In this document: piece after piece, positions 10,152 through 19,494 of the stretch
Position numbering within the stretch: the first letter of the stretch is position 1
Layout of the letters: each line of letters opens with the position of its first letter
Assembly: GCF_014217835.1 (NCBI RefSeq)
Contig: NZ_CP055263.1
Span: 1,315,001 to 1,379,000, forward strand
Direction of reading: 5' to 3'
Length of the DNA: 64,000 nucleotides
Source of the DNA: Metabacillus sp. KUDC1714
GTDB lineage: Bacteria > Bacillota > Bacilli > Bacillales > Bacillaceae
Program-made: the position numbers and the translations under genes
The notes under the pieces: generated by a model
Databases searched by the model: none
What the model saw: only the letters and a program-made list of their open reading frames with translations
What the model was told of the DNA's origin: nothing

Positions 10152-10385
10152 AGAAAAGCGGAAGCGCCTTGAACAGACTAAGGCAGGCATAAGACGCTCA
10201 GGAATAGAAGACGTTCTTTGTCTTCAATTCCTGAGTGGCTGTAGACCTAAGAGGGTCTAGGCGCTGGAGCTAGACACCAAACTGATTAAGAAAAGATATA
10301 AATTCTGGTGTAGAACAAAAGCACTCGTTTAGGGACGCATGAATAGAAGCACTCCGTATGAGATATAGGATTCGCTTTTTTATGC
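10152..10385. repeat. Interspersed intergenic repeat, copies A and A'
   Basis: The 422-bp gap 10048-10469 has no gene. 10152-10278 runs from AAGCGGAAGCGCCTTG to GGCGCTGGAGCTAGACACC and contains an inner hairpin around AGACGTTCTTTGTCTTC. 10320-10385 contains GAAGCACTCCGTATGAGATA. The same words recur at 11857-12003, so these are copies of one repeat family. Such GCGCTGGAGCTAGAC elements are widespread in Bacillus-type intergenic DNA as far as I recall; their role is unknown. Confidence 0.7.
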
Positions 10386-10418
10386 TAATTTAGCGATGAG
10401 GAATTTAATGCGTTAGAC

Positions 10419-10458
10419 ACAAAAAAACCTCTAAAACATGATGTTTTAGAGGTTTTTG
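10419..10458 (-). terminator. Terminator of the M23 peptidase gene
   Basis: A perfect stem of about 16 bp (AAAACCTCTAAAACAT with its complement) has a loop of only a few bases and is followed on the minus strand by a T-run. It lies 12 bases after the stop of the upstream gene and is a strong rho-independent terminator. Its symmetry would let it act in both directions. Confidence 0.9.
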
Positions 10459-10469
10459 AAAGGGTATGT

Positions 10470-11825
10470 TTATGGTAGATAGCTTCTAGGATTTACAGAG
10501 CTTGATGATCCGTTCCATGGCCCTTTGTGAATTTCAAAATGTAAATGTGGTCCAGTTGATTGCCCAGTCGAACCTAAAGTACCTACTTGTTGACCTTTAG
10601 ATACGGACTGACCTGCACTTACATAGCGAGCTTCCATATGGGCATATAAGGTTGTATAAACTTGTCCATTAATGTTGTGTGAAATGTAGACTACATTTCC
10701 ATAGCTACTAGAATAATGTGAACGGATAACAGTCCCACTAGCTGATGCAACAATTGGAGTACCTGTACTATTTGCAATATCTATACCTGAATGTAATTTT
10801 TGATTCCCTGTAATCGGATGGATACGATATCCATATTCAGAAGAATGTCTTCCTGACGCTGGCCACATAAAGTTACCACTTGAAACAGCTGGTTTTTCTG
10901 TTGAAGCTGTTGAAGTAGTTGAGCCTGGAGACGAACTTGAGCTTGAGCTTGAACTTGAACTCGAGCTTGAAGTAGCAGCTGCTTTCTTCTTAGCTTCTTC
11001 TGCCGCTGCACGAGCTGCTTCTTCTGCGGCTGCACGAGCTGCTGCTTCGGCTGCCTCTTTTTGTCTTTGTTGTTCTAGTTCAATTGCCTTTGCTTGTTCC
11101 GCCAAAAATTCTGCTTCATCTTCTAATTCATGAACTTCATGAACCGCTTCATCATGCTGCAGCTCTACTTTTTTCATAAGTTCTTGCTTTTGTTTGACTT
11201 GAGCACTTAATTGTTCCTTAAGACCTTCTAATTCAGTTAGTGATTGTTCTAACGATTGAAGCTGGCTATTTAGATCTGCCTCTGCTTGCTCTAAAAGTTG
11301 TTTATCCTCTTCATGTGCTTTAAGAATTTCACGGTCTGCTTCGACAATTGTTGTAACGGCACTAACACGTCCGACAAAGTCACCAAAGCTTTGAGCACCA
11401 AGTAGCACATCTAAATAGCTAACCATACCGCCACTCTCTTGAAGAGAACGTGCACGGTCTTCTAATAATTTATTACGCTCAGCAATTCTTGCCTTTACAA
11501 CTTCAATTTCTGCTTTTAACTCTTCAATCTTTTTCTTTGTTTCCTCGATAGTAGCTTCTTTTTCTCTAATTTCACCGTTCGTCTCAGCAACTTGCATATC
11601 AATGTTTTTGATATCCGCGTTAAGCTGTTCTTTCTCTTGCTCTAGGTTTGTGATTTCACTTTCCTTTTCATCAATACTAGAAGATACGTCAGATTGCTTG
11701 CTTTGAATATCCTTCTTTTTCTCATCTAACGTTTCAGCGAAGGCAAGATTGTTATATGGCAGAAATAACCCGCTTGTCCCAATGATCGCAGCCAAGCTGA
11801 ACGTTACTATTTTTCTTTTCATCAT
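10470..11825 (-). CDS. Secreted murein hydrolase with coiled coil and M23 peptidase domain (EnvC/PcsB/CwlO-like)
   Basis: Secreted protein of about 451 aa. A signal peptide ends near AFA-ETL, followed by a long coiled coil (about residues 25-260) with two antiparallel helical stretches. Next come an Ala/Glu-rich segment, a polyserine linker of about 14 Ser, and a C-terminal M23 domain. The zinc-ligand motifs LHSGIDIA and GPHLHFEI are intact, so it should be an active endopeptidase rather than a degenerate activator. It sits next to ftsX-ftsE, the ABC complex that in other species switches such coiled-coil hydrolases on across the membrane. I infer it is the FtsEX-controlled hydrolase. Starts at 11825 and 11822 (MMKRKIV) are both possible; the ATG at 11849 lies in the Shine-Dalgarno region. 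Confidence 0.88.
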   Translation of the reverse strand: MMKRKIVTFSLAAIIGTSGLFLPYNNLAFAETLDEKKKDIQSKQSDVSSSIDEKESEITNLEQEKEQLNADIKNIDMQVAETNGEIREKEATIEETKKKIEELKAEIEVVKARIAERNKLLEDRARSLQESGGMVSYLDVLLGAQSFGDFVGRVSAVTTIVEADREILKAHEEDKQLLEQAEADLNSQLQSLEQSLTELEGLKEQLSAQVKQKQELMKKVELQHDEAVHEVHELEDEAEFLAEQAKAIELEQQRQKEAAEAAARAAAEEAARAAAEEAKKKAAATSSSSSSSSSSSSSSPGSTTSTASTEKPAVSSGNFMWPASGRHSSEYGYRIHPITGNQKLHSGIDIANSTGTPIVASASGTVIRSHYSSSYGNVVYISHNINGQVYTTLYAHMEARYVSAGQSVSKGQQVGTLGSTGQSTGPHLHFEIHKGPWNGSSSSVNPRSYLP

Positions 11826-11856
11826 GTTTTTCTCTTTCCTCCCCTGCATTATGTAT

Positions 11857-12003
11857 CAAAAGCGCAAGCGCCTTGGTCAGCGACGTATGAACTGGAGCAC
11901 TCCGTATGAGATAAAGGAAACACGAAGAGCGTAAGCGATTCGATGTTGACTTAGCGTATAAGGAGTGTGAAGTTCACTAGGCGCTAGGCGCTGGAGCTGG
12001 ATG
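11857..12003. repeat. Interspersed intergenic repeat, copy B
   Basis: This segment starts with AAAAGCGCAAGCGCCTTGG, contains GGAGCACTCCGTATGAGATA and ends with GGCGCTGGAGCTGGATGTC. It shares its ends and an internal word with the copies at 10152-10385, and lies in the leader region of the M23 gene. It contains no ORF. It may fold into a long imperfect hairpin because the two ends are partly complementary (AGCGCC/GGCGCT). Confidence 0.7.
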
Positions 12004-12054
12004 TCGAGCTCATATCCATAGTCCAAGAATTTTATAATTTCCTAATCTACAAAA

Positions 12055-12090
12055 ACTAGTAAACTAGCAGTCAAAAAACTGCTAGTTTAC
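12055..12090 (-). terminator. Terminator of ftsEX
   Basis: A perfect 12-bp stem GTAAACTAGCAG/CTGCTAGTTTAC (12059-12090) is followed by TAGTTTTTG on the minus strand. The ftsX stop codon lies inside the stem. It separates ftsEX transcription from the M23 gene, which must therefore have its own promoter or rely on read-through. Confidence 0.85.
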
Positions 12091-12977
12091 ACTTTTAAGA
12101 ATTTACGTACTGACATTAAGCTTCCCCATACACCGATTAAAGCACCGATTAATAATAGGATGGCTGATACTTGGAATACGAATGGACTAAACGGCAAGAA
12201 CTCAACAAACGAGCCTTGAAGCTTTGGTAAAGCCCATGTGTATAACGATTTGTATACTGCTATGATAAGCACGATCGGAACAACCGCACCGAGTACTCCT
12301 AAAAATAAACCCTCTAAGAAAAACGGCCAGCGTATAAATCCATTTGTGGCACCAACAAGTCTCATAATTTCGATTTCATGTCTACGAGCGAAAATCGTAA
12401 TTTTAATTGTATTAGATATTAAGAACATCGCTGTAAAAATCAGACCTATAATAAGACCTAATCCAATATTTCGAGAAAGTGATATAACATCAAAAAGCTT
12501 TTCAACTTCATCTTGGCCATATTTCACTTTTGATGCATTTTCAAATTTTGCAATTTTATCTGCAATTAGCTTTGTATCCTGTGGTTCTTTTGCTTTGACA
12601 ACAAAAACATCGTTTAATGGATTATTTTGCTCAAAAAGCTCAAAGGATTCTCCTTCTTCACCTAAACTCTCAACTAAGTTATCTAACTCTTTTTCCTTAG
12701 GAGAGTAAACAATAGAATCTACCTCTTTAATCTTTTCGATCTCACTTTTAAGCTTTGCTTGTGCATCCTCTTTAGCGGTTACATCGATAAGAACACGAAC
12801 TTCAACATCGTTTTCAAGATTATCTGCAACATTGTTTAGGTTCATCATAATGACTAAGAATGTACCAACTAAAATTAATGTCACAGTTACTGCACTGACT
12901 GATGCAAACGTCATCCATGCATTTCTTGCTAGACTCTTTAAACTTTCACGGAAATGACGACCAAGAGTATTAATCAT
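12087..12977 (-). CDS. ftsX: FtsX, membrane subunit of the FtsEX complex
   Basis: Polytopic membrane protein of 296 aa, the length of B. subtilis FtsX. The N-terminal membrane segment is about residues 22-45, an extracellular domain spans about 46-165, and three more membrane segments follow, with an FtsX-type permease domain. The start is at 12977 (MINTLGRH), overlapping the end of ftsE by eight bases (ATGATTAA), which signals translational coupling; upstream in-frame starts lie well inside ftsE. FtsX passes the ATPase signal of FtsE to peptidoglycan hydrolases outside the cell. In B. subtilis the partner is CwlO, while here an M23 coiled-coil enzyme is the adjacent candidate. Confidence 0.95.
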   Translation of the reverse strand: MINTLGRHFRESLKSLARNAWMTFASVSAVTVTLILVGTFLVIMMNLNNVADNLENDVEVRVLIDVTAKEDAQAKLKSEIEKIKEVDSIVYSPKEKELDNLVESLGEEGESFELFEQNNPLNDVFVVKAKEPQDTKLIADKIAKFENASKVKYGQDEVEKLFDVISLSRNIGLGLIIGLIFTAMFLISNTIKITIFARRHEIEIMRLVGATNGFIRWPFFLEGLFLGVLGAVVPIVLIIAVYKSLYTWALPKLQGSFVEFLPFSPFVFQVSAILLLIGALIGVWGSLMSVRKFLKV

Positions 12978-13656
12978 ATAAACCGTACTCCCCTCTTGCT
13001 TCATCACGCACAATCTTTCCATCTTCGACTGCGATGACACGCTTTTTCAACGTATTTACAATTTCCCTGTTATGTGTTGCCATAACAATCGTTGTACCAC
13101 GATTATTGATTTCCTCAAACAGGTGCATGATTTCCCATGACGTATCAGGATCAAGGTTACCAGTTGGTTCATCCGCGATCATTACTGCAGGATTGTTAAC
13201 GATTGAACGCGCAATAGAAACACGTTGCTGTTCCCCACCTGATAATTCATTAGGGAAGAATCGTGCCTTATGCTTAAGCTGAACTAAATCTAGTACGTCT
13301 AGTACTCTCTTTTTAATATTTTTTTGGTTTTCACCGATCACTTCTAATGCAAAAGCAACATTTTCAAAGACTGTTAGCTTTGGTAATAGTTTAAAATCCT
13401 GGAACACAACACCAATACTACGTCTTAACATCGGAACTTTATTTTCCTTAAGCTTTGATAAATCGACACCATTAATGATGATCTTCCCGCTTGAAGGTTT
13501 TTCCTCACGGTACATCATTTTAATAAATGTTGACTTCCCAGCTCCACTAGGTCCAACTACATAAACAAACTCACCTTGGTTAATCATTATATCAAGCCCA
13601 TTAATGGCTAAAACACCATTGGGATATGTTTTATATACTTCTGACATTTCTATCAT
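12970..13656 (-). CDS. ftsE: FtsE, ATPase subunit of the FtsEX complex
   Basis: ABC ATPase of 228 aa with Walker A GPSGAGKST, signature LSGGEQQR, Walker B VMIADEPTGNLD and a switch His in MATHNREIV. It drives the FtsX membrane subunit, and the pair controls cell-wall hydrolase activity in elongation and, in B. subtilis, entry into sporulation. Length and order ftsE-ftsX with an eight-base overlap match the family. The gene starts at an ATG after AGGTGG. The 372-bp gap upstream (13657-14028) is AT-rich, holds the ftsE promoter region and the cccB terminator, and shows no ORF. Confidence 0.96.
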   Translation of the reverse strand: MIEMSEVYKTYPNGVLAINGLDIMINQGEFVYVVGPSGAGKSTFIKMMYREEKPSSGKIIINGVDLSKLKENKVPMLRRSIGVVFQDFKLLPKLTVFENVAFALEVIGENQKNIKKRVLDVLDLVQLKHKARFFPNELSGGEQQRVSIARSIVNNPAVMIADEPTGNLDPDTSWEIMHLFEEINNRGTTIVMATHNREIVNTLKKRVIAVEDGKIVRDEARGEYGLYD

Positions 13657-13959
13657 AGAAAAACCACCTAATAGTTGTTTTTATTTGGAAATATGTCGTT
13701 CATTGTCGTAAATTGTCGACTAAACAGACATAATAATTCCTTGTCTTCAAAACTACAAGATTTATTATACCATCAATTTTCGTCAAAAATAGACTAAATT
13801 TATATTACAATTTCATTTCAAGCATATTAAACCTTCAAAAACCTTGATATAATAAGTTTTTTTGAGGGTTGTATGGGATAATGTGACAAAAGGATTATGT
13901 ATAAGTAAGCGTTTTACTATTAAAATTTTAGAACCTTCTGACTAATATTGCAAGAAAAA

Positions 13960-13996
13960 ATAAAAAAAGGATGACCTTTGTCGGAGTCAACCTTTC
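13960..13996 (-). terminator. Terminator of cccB
   Basis: On the minus strand AAAGGTTGAC pairs with GTCATCCTTT (one T-T mismatch) and is followed by seven T. It lies 33 bases after the cccB stop codon. This is a standard rho-independent terminator. Confidence 0.85.
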
Positions 13997-14028
13997 ATTT
14001 TATTACAATATATTTCATTTAGGGCGAT

Positions 14029-14343
14029 TTATTTTTTCTCTGCCAACCATGTTGCGACAACTTCAGCGTCAGCATCCTGTAATACTCCCGGCATGCCTCC
14101 ACGACCGTTGATTAGGATCTCTTTTATTTCTTCTTTTTCATATTTCGCTCCGACTTCACGTAAGTCTGGACCATTTTTGCCTTCTAGATTTTCACCATGG
14201 CAGCCAATACAGCTTTGTTGAACGATCGTTTCTGCATCACCGCTAGCCTCGCCTTTTGCTTCTTCCTTAGGCTCTTCTCCACCACCACAAGCGCCAAGAA
14301 TAACCGATGTTCCAAGTAATAATGTAAGTAGCTTGGTTTTCAA
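14029..14343 (-). CDS. cccB: Cytochrome c-551, lipoprotein type
   Basis: Small membrane-attached cytochrome c with a lipobox (VILGACG) and a CIGCH haem-binding motif. A downstream methionine in GGMPGVL is the likely sixth haem ligand. It carries electrons at the outer face of the membrane toward a terminal oxidase. The ATG at 14361 overlaps the strong Shine-Dalgarno AAGGAGG, so the true start is most likely the TTG at 14343, eight bases after it, giving 104 aa and a normal lipoprotein signal MKTKLLTLLLGTS. It lies between yvjA and ftsE, as in B. subtilis. Confidence 0.93.
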   Translation of the reverse strand: MKTKLLTLLLGTSVILGACGGGEEPKEEAKGEASGDAETIVQQSCIGCHGENLEGKNGPDLREVGAKYEKEEIKEILINGRGGMPGVLQDADAEVVATWLAEKK

Positions 14344-14394
14344 CAGGATTTCCTCCTTCATTATGTATATAATTTCTAGGTTATTATAACCTAA

Positions 14395-15258
14395 CTAGGC
14401 ACGTTTGAAACCTTCGCCAAGAACCTCTGAAGCATCTGTTACAGTAACAAATGCATATGGATCAATGCTTTTAACGAGTTGTTTCAATTTTGTGAATTCC
14501 GTTTGATCAACAACACACATTAAAACGGGTCGTTCATTGTTCGTAAACCCCCCGTGTGCCGCTAACCGGGTCACACCTCGATCAATTTCATGGAGGATCG
14601 CATCCTGAATCTCCTTTTGCTGATTAGTTATTATCATCGCCATTTTCGAACGCCCCCAGCCAATTTGAACGATATCAATCGTTTTACTCGTCACATATAA
14701 GCCGATTAACGCATAAAGCCCTCTTTCAATATCGAACACAAACGCCGCCGCTAGCACGATAAATCCATCTAGTAGTGCTACACAAGTACCAAGTGTAAGC
14801 CCTGTATACTTATGAATAATTTGTGCAGCAAGATCTGTCCCTCCAGTTGATGCCTTTCCTCTAAATACAATACCTAAACCAAGTCCGATGGCAATTCCAC
14901 CAAATAATGAACCGAGCAAAGGATCCATTGTGGCCGGCTCCCAGTTTCTCGTAAGATAGACAACAAGTGGTACAAAAATAGTTCCAACTAATGTTTTGAT
15001 ACCGAATTGTTTCCCTAATAAAATCACACCGGCGATAAATAGCGGAATATTAAAGGCCCACTGCACATACGCAGGCTCGAATCCAAATGTCGCATCAAGG
15101 ATCGTACTAATACCACTTACACCACCCGATGCAACTCGATTTGGCAGTAAAAATAAATTAAAACCGATCGCAACGAATGATGAACCAATTAATATGTATA
15201 TGTATTCAATCACTTTTTCTAGCCTAGGATTGTATGAATGATTTCTTTTGCGAATCAA
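14395..15258 (-). CDS. yvjA: YitT-family membrane protein with DUF2179 domain
   Basis: Membrane protein of about 287 aa with five to six hydrophobic segments in the first 200 residues and a C-terminal cytoplasmic DUF2179 domain (about 205-285, containing GVTRLAAHGGFTN). The molecular function of this family is not known. The frame is open upstream to 15504, but the upstream part runs through a 21-base repeat and reads as non-coding. A perfect Shine-Dalgarno AAAGGAGGT sits ten bases before a TTG at 15258, which gives a length near the B. subtilis protein. Neighbours cccB and prfB match synteny. Confidence 0.88.
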   Translation of the reverse strand: MIRKRNHSYNPRLEKVIEYIYILIGSSFVAIGFNLFLLPNRVASGGVSGISTILDATFGFEPAYVQWAFNIPLFIAGVILLGKQFGIKTLVGTIFVPLVVYLTRNWEPATMDPLLGSLFGGIAIGLGLGIVFRGKASTGGTDLAAQIIHKYTGLTLGTCVALLDGFIVLAAAFVFDIERGLYALIGLYVTSKTIDIVQIGWGRSKMAMIITNQQKEIQDAILHEIDRGVTRLAAHGGFTNNERPVLMCVVDQTEFTKLKQLVKSIDPYAFVTVTDASEVLGEGFKRA

Positions 15259-15502
15259 TAGGAAATGTACCTCCTTTTTAGCTTTTTTGTTATTCATGAG
15301 ATGTCCTAAATGAGTATAGCACTCGTTATTTTGTCTGTGAATGACAGCTAAATAACGTGGTAACGAGGTAAAGAGAGGGTAATTTTTATTAGTGTTTGCT
15401 ACTTTGGAGAAAAAATTACGAAGTGGGGTTTTATAGAGGAAAAAGTTCATAGAAATGTGAGGCACTATAGAAGGTTTAGAGGAGTTAACTAGTGATTCTT
15501 GC

Positions 15503-15586
15503 AAGTTTGGATACTAATTTTGCAACTTTTATTAATAATTTTGCAAATGCGGATGATTTTTTTGCAACTTTTACTGATAATTTTGC
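15503..15586. repeat. Four tandem 21-base units in the yvjA-prfB gap
   Basis: Four successive 21-base units end in TTTTGC at 15523, 15544, 15565 and 15586. Units 2 and 4 are nearly identical (AACTTTTATTAATAATTTTGC type) while units 1 and 3 are more diverged. The 21-base period equals two helical turns and seven codons, but the translation contains stops in the useful frames. The rest of 15259-15667 has no ORF apart from this repeat and the prfB terminator. Confidence 0.8.
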
Positions 15587-15609
15587 ATTTGACTAATTCA
15601 ATGCCCTTA

Positions 15610-15662
15610 GCCCCAGCTATAAAAAAAGCAACCCGATTGCGTTCACAATACGAGTTGCTTCA
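15610..15662 (-). terminator. Terminator of prfB
   Basis: On the minus strand AAGCAACTCG...ATTG pairs with CAAT...CGGGTTGCTT and is followed by seven T. It starts a few bases after the prfB stop. It is a long, slightly bulged rho-independent terminator. Confidence 0.8.
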
Positions 15663-15667
15663 TTATT

Positions 15668-16769
15668 TTATGATAATTTCGAACGTAAGAACGCATCAAT
15701 AAACGGATCTAATTCTCCATCCATGACCGCATGTACGTTTCCGATTTCTGTATTGGTACGGTGATCCTTTACCATTGAATATGGGTGGAATACATAAGAA
15801 CGAATTTGGCTGCCCCAGCCGATGTCCTTTTGCTCACCACGGATTTCCGCAAGCTCAGCTTCTTGCTCTTCAATTCGTTTTTGATATAGCTTAGCTTGAA
15901 GCATTTTCATAGCACGCTCACGGTTTTTAATTTGGGAACGCTCTGTTTGACATGTCACAACAATATTTGTTGGCACATGTGTGATACGAACAGCAGAGTC
16001 AGTTGTATTAATATGCTGTCCACCAGCTCCACTCGCACGGTACGTATCAACTTTTAAATCTTCAGTCCGAATTTCGATATCGATTTCTTCATTAAATTCA
16101 GGCATAATCTCACAGGAAACGAATGAAGTATGACGACGGCCTGATGAATCGAAAGGTGAAATACGTACTAAGCGATGAACGCCTTTTTCTGCTTTTAAGT
16201 AGCCATATGCGTTATGTCCTTTGATCAGGAGGGTAACACTTTTTATTCCAGCCTCATCACCTGGTAAATAATCAAGCGTCTCAACCTTGAAGCCTTTTTT
16301 CTCAGCCCAACGTGTGTACATACGTAATAGCATTGAGCCCCAGTCTTGAGACTCCGTTCCACCAGCCCCTGGGTGTAGCTCAAGAATCGCATTATTTTTG
16401 TCATGCTGCTCACTTAGTAACAGTTGAAGTTCAAAGTCATTCAACTTCCCTACTAAATCCTTGATTTCAGAAACAAGCTCTTCCTGTAAATCCGCATCCT
16501 CTTCTTCTTTCACGAGTTCATAAGTTAATTGAAGATTCTCATATGACTCATTTAACTCATGAAACTGGTCAACCATTTCTTTTAATGCGTTTGTTTCATT
16601 TATTACCGTTTGTGCAGCGTTTTGGTTATCCCAAAAATCAGGTGCAGTCATTTGCCCTTCTAGTTGCTGAATACGAGCTTCTTTTATATCGAGGTCAAAG
16701 AGACCCCCTAAAGTCCGCTAAACGTTTAGCTGTTTTTTCAAGCTCTTGTCGAATTTCTACTAATTCCAT
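15668..16769 (-). CDS. prfB: Peptide chain release factor 2, with programmed +1 frameshift
   Basis: RF2 recognises UAA and UGA stop codons and releases the peptide on the ribosome. The gene starts at an ATG at 16769 after GAGGTG, reads 24 codons ([12 protein letters not shown]...), meets an in-frame TGA at 16697-16695, shifts +1, and continues to 15668. The full product is 366 aa, the usual length. The downstream frame shows the SPF anticodon-like tripeptide ([10 protein letters not shown]) and the catalytic GGQ (SGAGGQHIN). Autoregulation follows from the design: low RF2 favours the frameshift and more RF2. A simple ORF caller sees only the second frame, from about 16651. It lies downstream of secA as in B. 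subtilis. Confidence 0.97.
16690..16712 (-). promoter_or_regulatory. prfB programmed frameshift site
   Basis: On the minus strand the site reads AGGGGGTCTCTTTGAC. The internal Shine-Dalgarno AGGGGG stands three bases before CTT, which slips +1 onto TTT when the following TGA is decoded slowly. TGA is codon 25. This is the canonical bacterial prfB arrangement. Confidence 0.96.
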
Positions 16770-16819
16770 TGCAGTCACCTCGGGTTTAATTTGTGTTGTC
16801 AGGATAAATCCGCAAACAA

Positions 16820-16845
16820 GAGAGAGGTGTAATGTCACCTCTCTC
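16820..16845. terminator. Hairpin between secA and prfB, probable weak terminator
   Basis: A perfect 10-bp stem GAGAGAGGTG/CACCTCTCTC with a six-base loop lies between the secA stop and the prfB start. On the minus strand it is followed by only TTGTTT, so termination is probably partial and some secA transcripts may read into prfB. It could alternatively be an mRNA processing or stability element. Confidence 0.5.
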
Positions 16846-16894
16846 AGTTTAAGTAATTTCTATATTATATACCTTTTTCTCTATTGAAAGCTAT

Positions 16895-19405
16895 TTATTG
16901 GCCACAGCAGTTTTTGTACTTTTTACCACTGCCACAAATACACGGCTCATTTCGACCAATTTCAACGACTTTACGAGACGGTTTTTTCTTTGGCGGTTCA
17001 TCGCCTTCTTTTGGATGAACGGCTGTTTGGCCCTTCGCTACCTCTTGACGCTCAAGATTATTGCGAATTTGTGCTTTCATAATATATTTCGCAACATCCT
17101 CTTCAATGGAGGCAATCATGTTTTCAAACATCGCAAAGCCTTCCATTTGGTATTCACGTAACGGATCATTTTGACCGTATGCACGTAAATGAATACCTTG
17201 ACGAAGCTGATCCATCGCATCGATGTGATCCATCCATTTTGAATCAACCGCACGAAGAAGAATAACTTTTTCAAACTCACGCATCTGCTCATCGCCGAAG
17301 TCTTCTTCCTTCAAGTTGTACAGTGCGATTGCTTTTTTGCTAATAAGCTCTGTCATTTCTTCTGGATCTTTTCCACGAAGGTCAGATATTCCAAGTTCAC
17401 CTTCTTGAAGAATGTTGGCATTCATATAATCGATAATACCTTCTAAGTTCCATTCTTCCTCAACCTCATCTTGTGGTGTATAAGTAGCTACAGTGCGCTC
17501 AATCGTTGACAGAAGCATTTTTTCAACAATCTCACGAAGGTTATCAGAATCAAGAACTTCAAAGCGTTGTTTATAAATAACTTCACGTTGCTGACGTAAT
17601 ACATCGTCATATTGTAGAAGCTGTTTACGTGCATCAAAGTTATTACCTTCAACACGTTTTTGTGCAGATTCAACAGCACGAGAGACGATTTTACTTTGAA
17701 TTGGTTGCGTATCGTCCATACCTAGACGATCCATCATATTCATCATATTTTCTGAGCCAAAGCGGCGCATTAACTCATCTTCCATAGAAAGATAGAATTG
17801 TGTTGCCCCTGGATCACCTTGACGTCCTGAACGTCCACGAAGCTGGTTATCAATACGGCGGGATTCATGACGCTCAGTCCCGATAACCGCTAAACCACCT
17901 ATCTCACGAACTCCATCACCAAGCTTGATATCTGTACCACGACCAGCCATATTTGTTGCAATTGTAACAGCTCCACGCTGACCTGCATTTTCAATAATTT
18001 CTGCTTCCTTCTCATGGTTTTTTGCATTCAACACATGATGGGGAACTCCTTTTTTCTTAAGAAGCTGAGAAATTAATTCAGATGTTTCAACAGCAACCGT
18101 ACCAACTAAAATTGGCTGACCTAGATCATGACGTTGTGATACATCCTCGACAACTGCACGGAATTTCCCTTCCATGGAACGGTAAACTAAATCAGCTTTA
18201 TCATCACGAGCAATTGGCTTGTTCGTTGGAATTGCGACAACCTGCATGTTATAAATGTTGCGGAACTCTTCTTCCTCTGTTTTCGCTGTACCAGTCATAC
18301 CAGAAAGCTTTTTATACATACGGAAGTAGTTTTGGAATGTGATTGTTGCAAGTGTCATGCTTTCATTTTGAATCTCTAGACCTTCTTTAGCTTCAATTGC
18401 TTGGTGAAGCCCATCACTATAGCGACGTCCCTTCATTAGACGACCAGTGAACGAGTCAACAATGACAACCTGTTCTTCTTCAACAACATAGTCAACATCG
18501 CGCTGCATCACAAATTGTGCTTTTAACGCTTGGTTGATGTGATGATTTAACGCAACATGGTTGATATCGAAAAGATTTTCAATTCCAAAGGCTTTTTCAG
18601 CTTTTGTCATACCGTCCTCTGTAAGCTGAACAGCCTTTGTTTTCACATCATATGTAAAATCTTCTTCCTGCTTTAATTGGCGAACAAAGCCATTCGCTTG
18701 GATATAAAGCTTTGTCGATTTCGCAGCTTGTCCTGAGATAATTAACGGTGTTCTCGCTTCATCGACTAAGATCGAGTCAACCTCATCGATTACGGCAAAA
18801 TTAAGTGGACGTTGTACCATTTGCTCACGGTAAAGAACCATATTGTCGCGCAAATAATCAAATCCAAGCTCATTGTTAGTTGAATATGTAACATCTGCAG
18901 CATATGCTTCACGTTTTTCATCTTTGTTAAGTGAGTTTAAGTTAAGACCAACTGTTAGGCCAAGGAATTCAAATAACTGTCCCATTTCATGTGCATCACG
19001 ACTTGCTAAATATTCATTGACTGTGACAACATGTACACCTTCACCAGATAGCGCATTTAAATAAACAGGCATTGTTGAAGTTAAGGTTTTCCCTTCACCT
19101 GTTTTCATTTCTGAAATATTCCCTTCATGTAAGGAAATACCACCCATTAACTGTACCTTGTATGGATGTAAGCCTAACACACGCTTCGCTGCTTCACGAA
19201 CAACAGCAAACGCCTCTATTAAAAGATCGTCGAGTGATTCACCTTTTGCAACGCGACCCTTAAATTCTTCTGTTTTTGCTTTAAGATCATCATCAGATAA
19301 ACCGCTCATTTTACTGCTTAATGCATCAATCTGATCAGCCATCTTTTCATAACGATTTAACGCACGTTTGTTAAAATCAAACACCTTATTTAAAATTCCA
19401 AGCAT
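16895..19405 (-). CDS. secA: SecA, preprotein translocase ATPase
   Basis: Motor ATPase of the Sec pathway, 836 aa, which drives unfolded preproteins through SecYEG. Visible motifs are Walker A in [12 protein letters not shown], the DEAD-like VIDEVDSIL, and the helicase segment [16 protein letters not shown] with GRSGRQGD. The C-terminal zinc-binding tail [14 protein letters not shown] recruits SecB or membranes. Two adjacent ATG codons follow GAGGAG; the second (19405, MLGILNK) gives the normal N-terminus and spacing. It lies upstream of prfB as in B. subtilis, but a ribokinase gene separates it from hpf. Confidence 0.97.
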   Translation of the reverse strand: MLGILNKVFDFNKRALNRYEKMADQIDALSSKMSGLSDDDLKAKTEEFKGRVAKGESLDDLLIEAFAVVREAAKRVLGLHPYKVQLMGGISLHEGNISEMKTGEGKTLTSTMPVYLNALSGEGVHVVTVNEYLASRDAHEMGQLFEFLGLTVGLNLNSLNKDEKREAYAADVTYSTNNELGFDYLRDNMVLYREQMVQRPLNFAVIDEVDSILVDEARTPLIISGQAAKSTKLYIQANGFVRQLKQEEDFTYDVKTKAVQLTEDGMTKAEKAFGIENLFDINHVALNHHINQALKAQFVMQRDVDYVVEEEQVVIVDSFTGRLMKGRRYSDGLHQAIEAKEGLEIQNESMTLATITFQNYFRMYKKLSGMTGTAKTEEEEFRNIYNMQVVAIPTNKPIARDDKADLVYRSMEGKFRAVVEDVSQRHDLGQPILVGTVAVETSELISQLLKKKGVPHHVLNAKNHEKEAEIIENAGQRGAVTIATNMAGRGTDIKLGDGVREIGGLAVIGTERHESRRIDNQLRGRSGRQGDPGATQFYLSMEDELMRRFGSENMMNMMDRLGMDDTQPIQSKIVSRAVESAQKRVEGNNFDARKQLLQYDDVLRQQREVIYKQRFEVLDSDNLREIVEKMLLSTIERTVATYTPQDEVEEEWNLEGIIDYMNANILQEGELGISDLRGKDPEEMTELISKKAIALYNLKEEDFGDEQMREFEKVILLRAVDSKWMDHIDAMDQLRQGIHLRAYGQNDPLREYQMEGFAMFENMIASIEEDVAKYIMKAQIRNNLERQEVAKGQTAVHPKEGDEPPKKKPSRKVVEIGRNEPCICGSGKKYKNCCGQ

Positions 19406-19494
19406 CATAACGCTCCTCTGTGTTTAGAGTGAAATTATCATTTTTGTTTGTTGATTGTTTTTTGTTAAACTATCCTTTATTTTAGCACTATTTG

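Noticed and set aside
12238..12708. A 156-codon plus-strand ORF
   Set aside because: It is antisense to ftsX with low-complexity Ser/Ile-rich content and no ribosome site; a typical shadow of a coding region.
12977..13040. ftsX start at 13040, overlapping ftsE by 70 bases
   Set aside because: The first 21 residues are a shadow of ftsE; the ATG at 12977 gives the standard 296-aa FtsX with an eight-base coupling overlap.
15258..15504. N-terminal extension of yvjA to 369 aa
   Set aside because: It runs through 21-base repeats, has no Shine-Dalgarno and would give a non-membrane leader not expected in the family; the TTG at 15258 has a perfect ribosome site.
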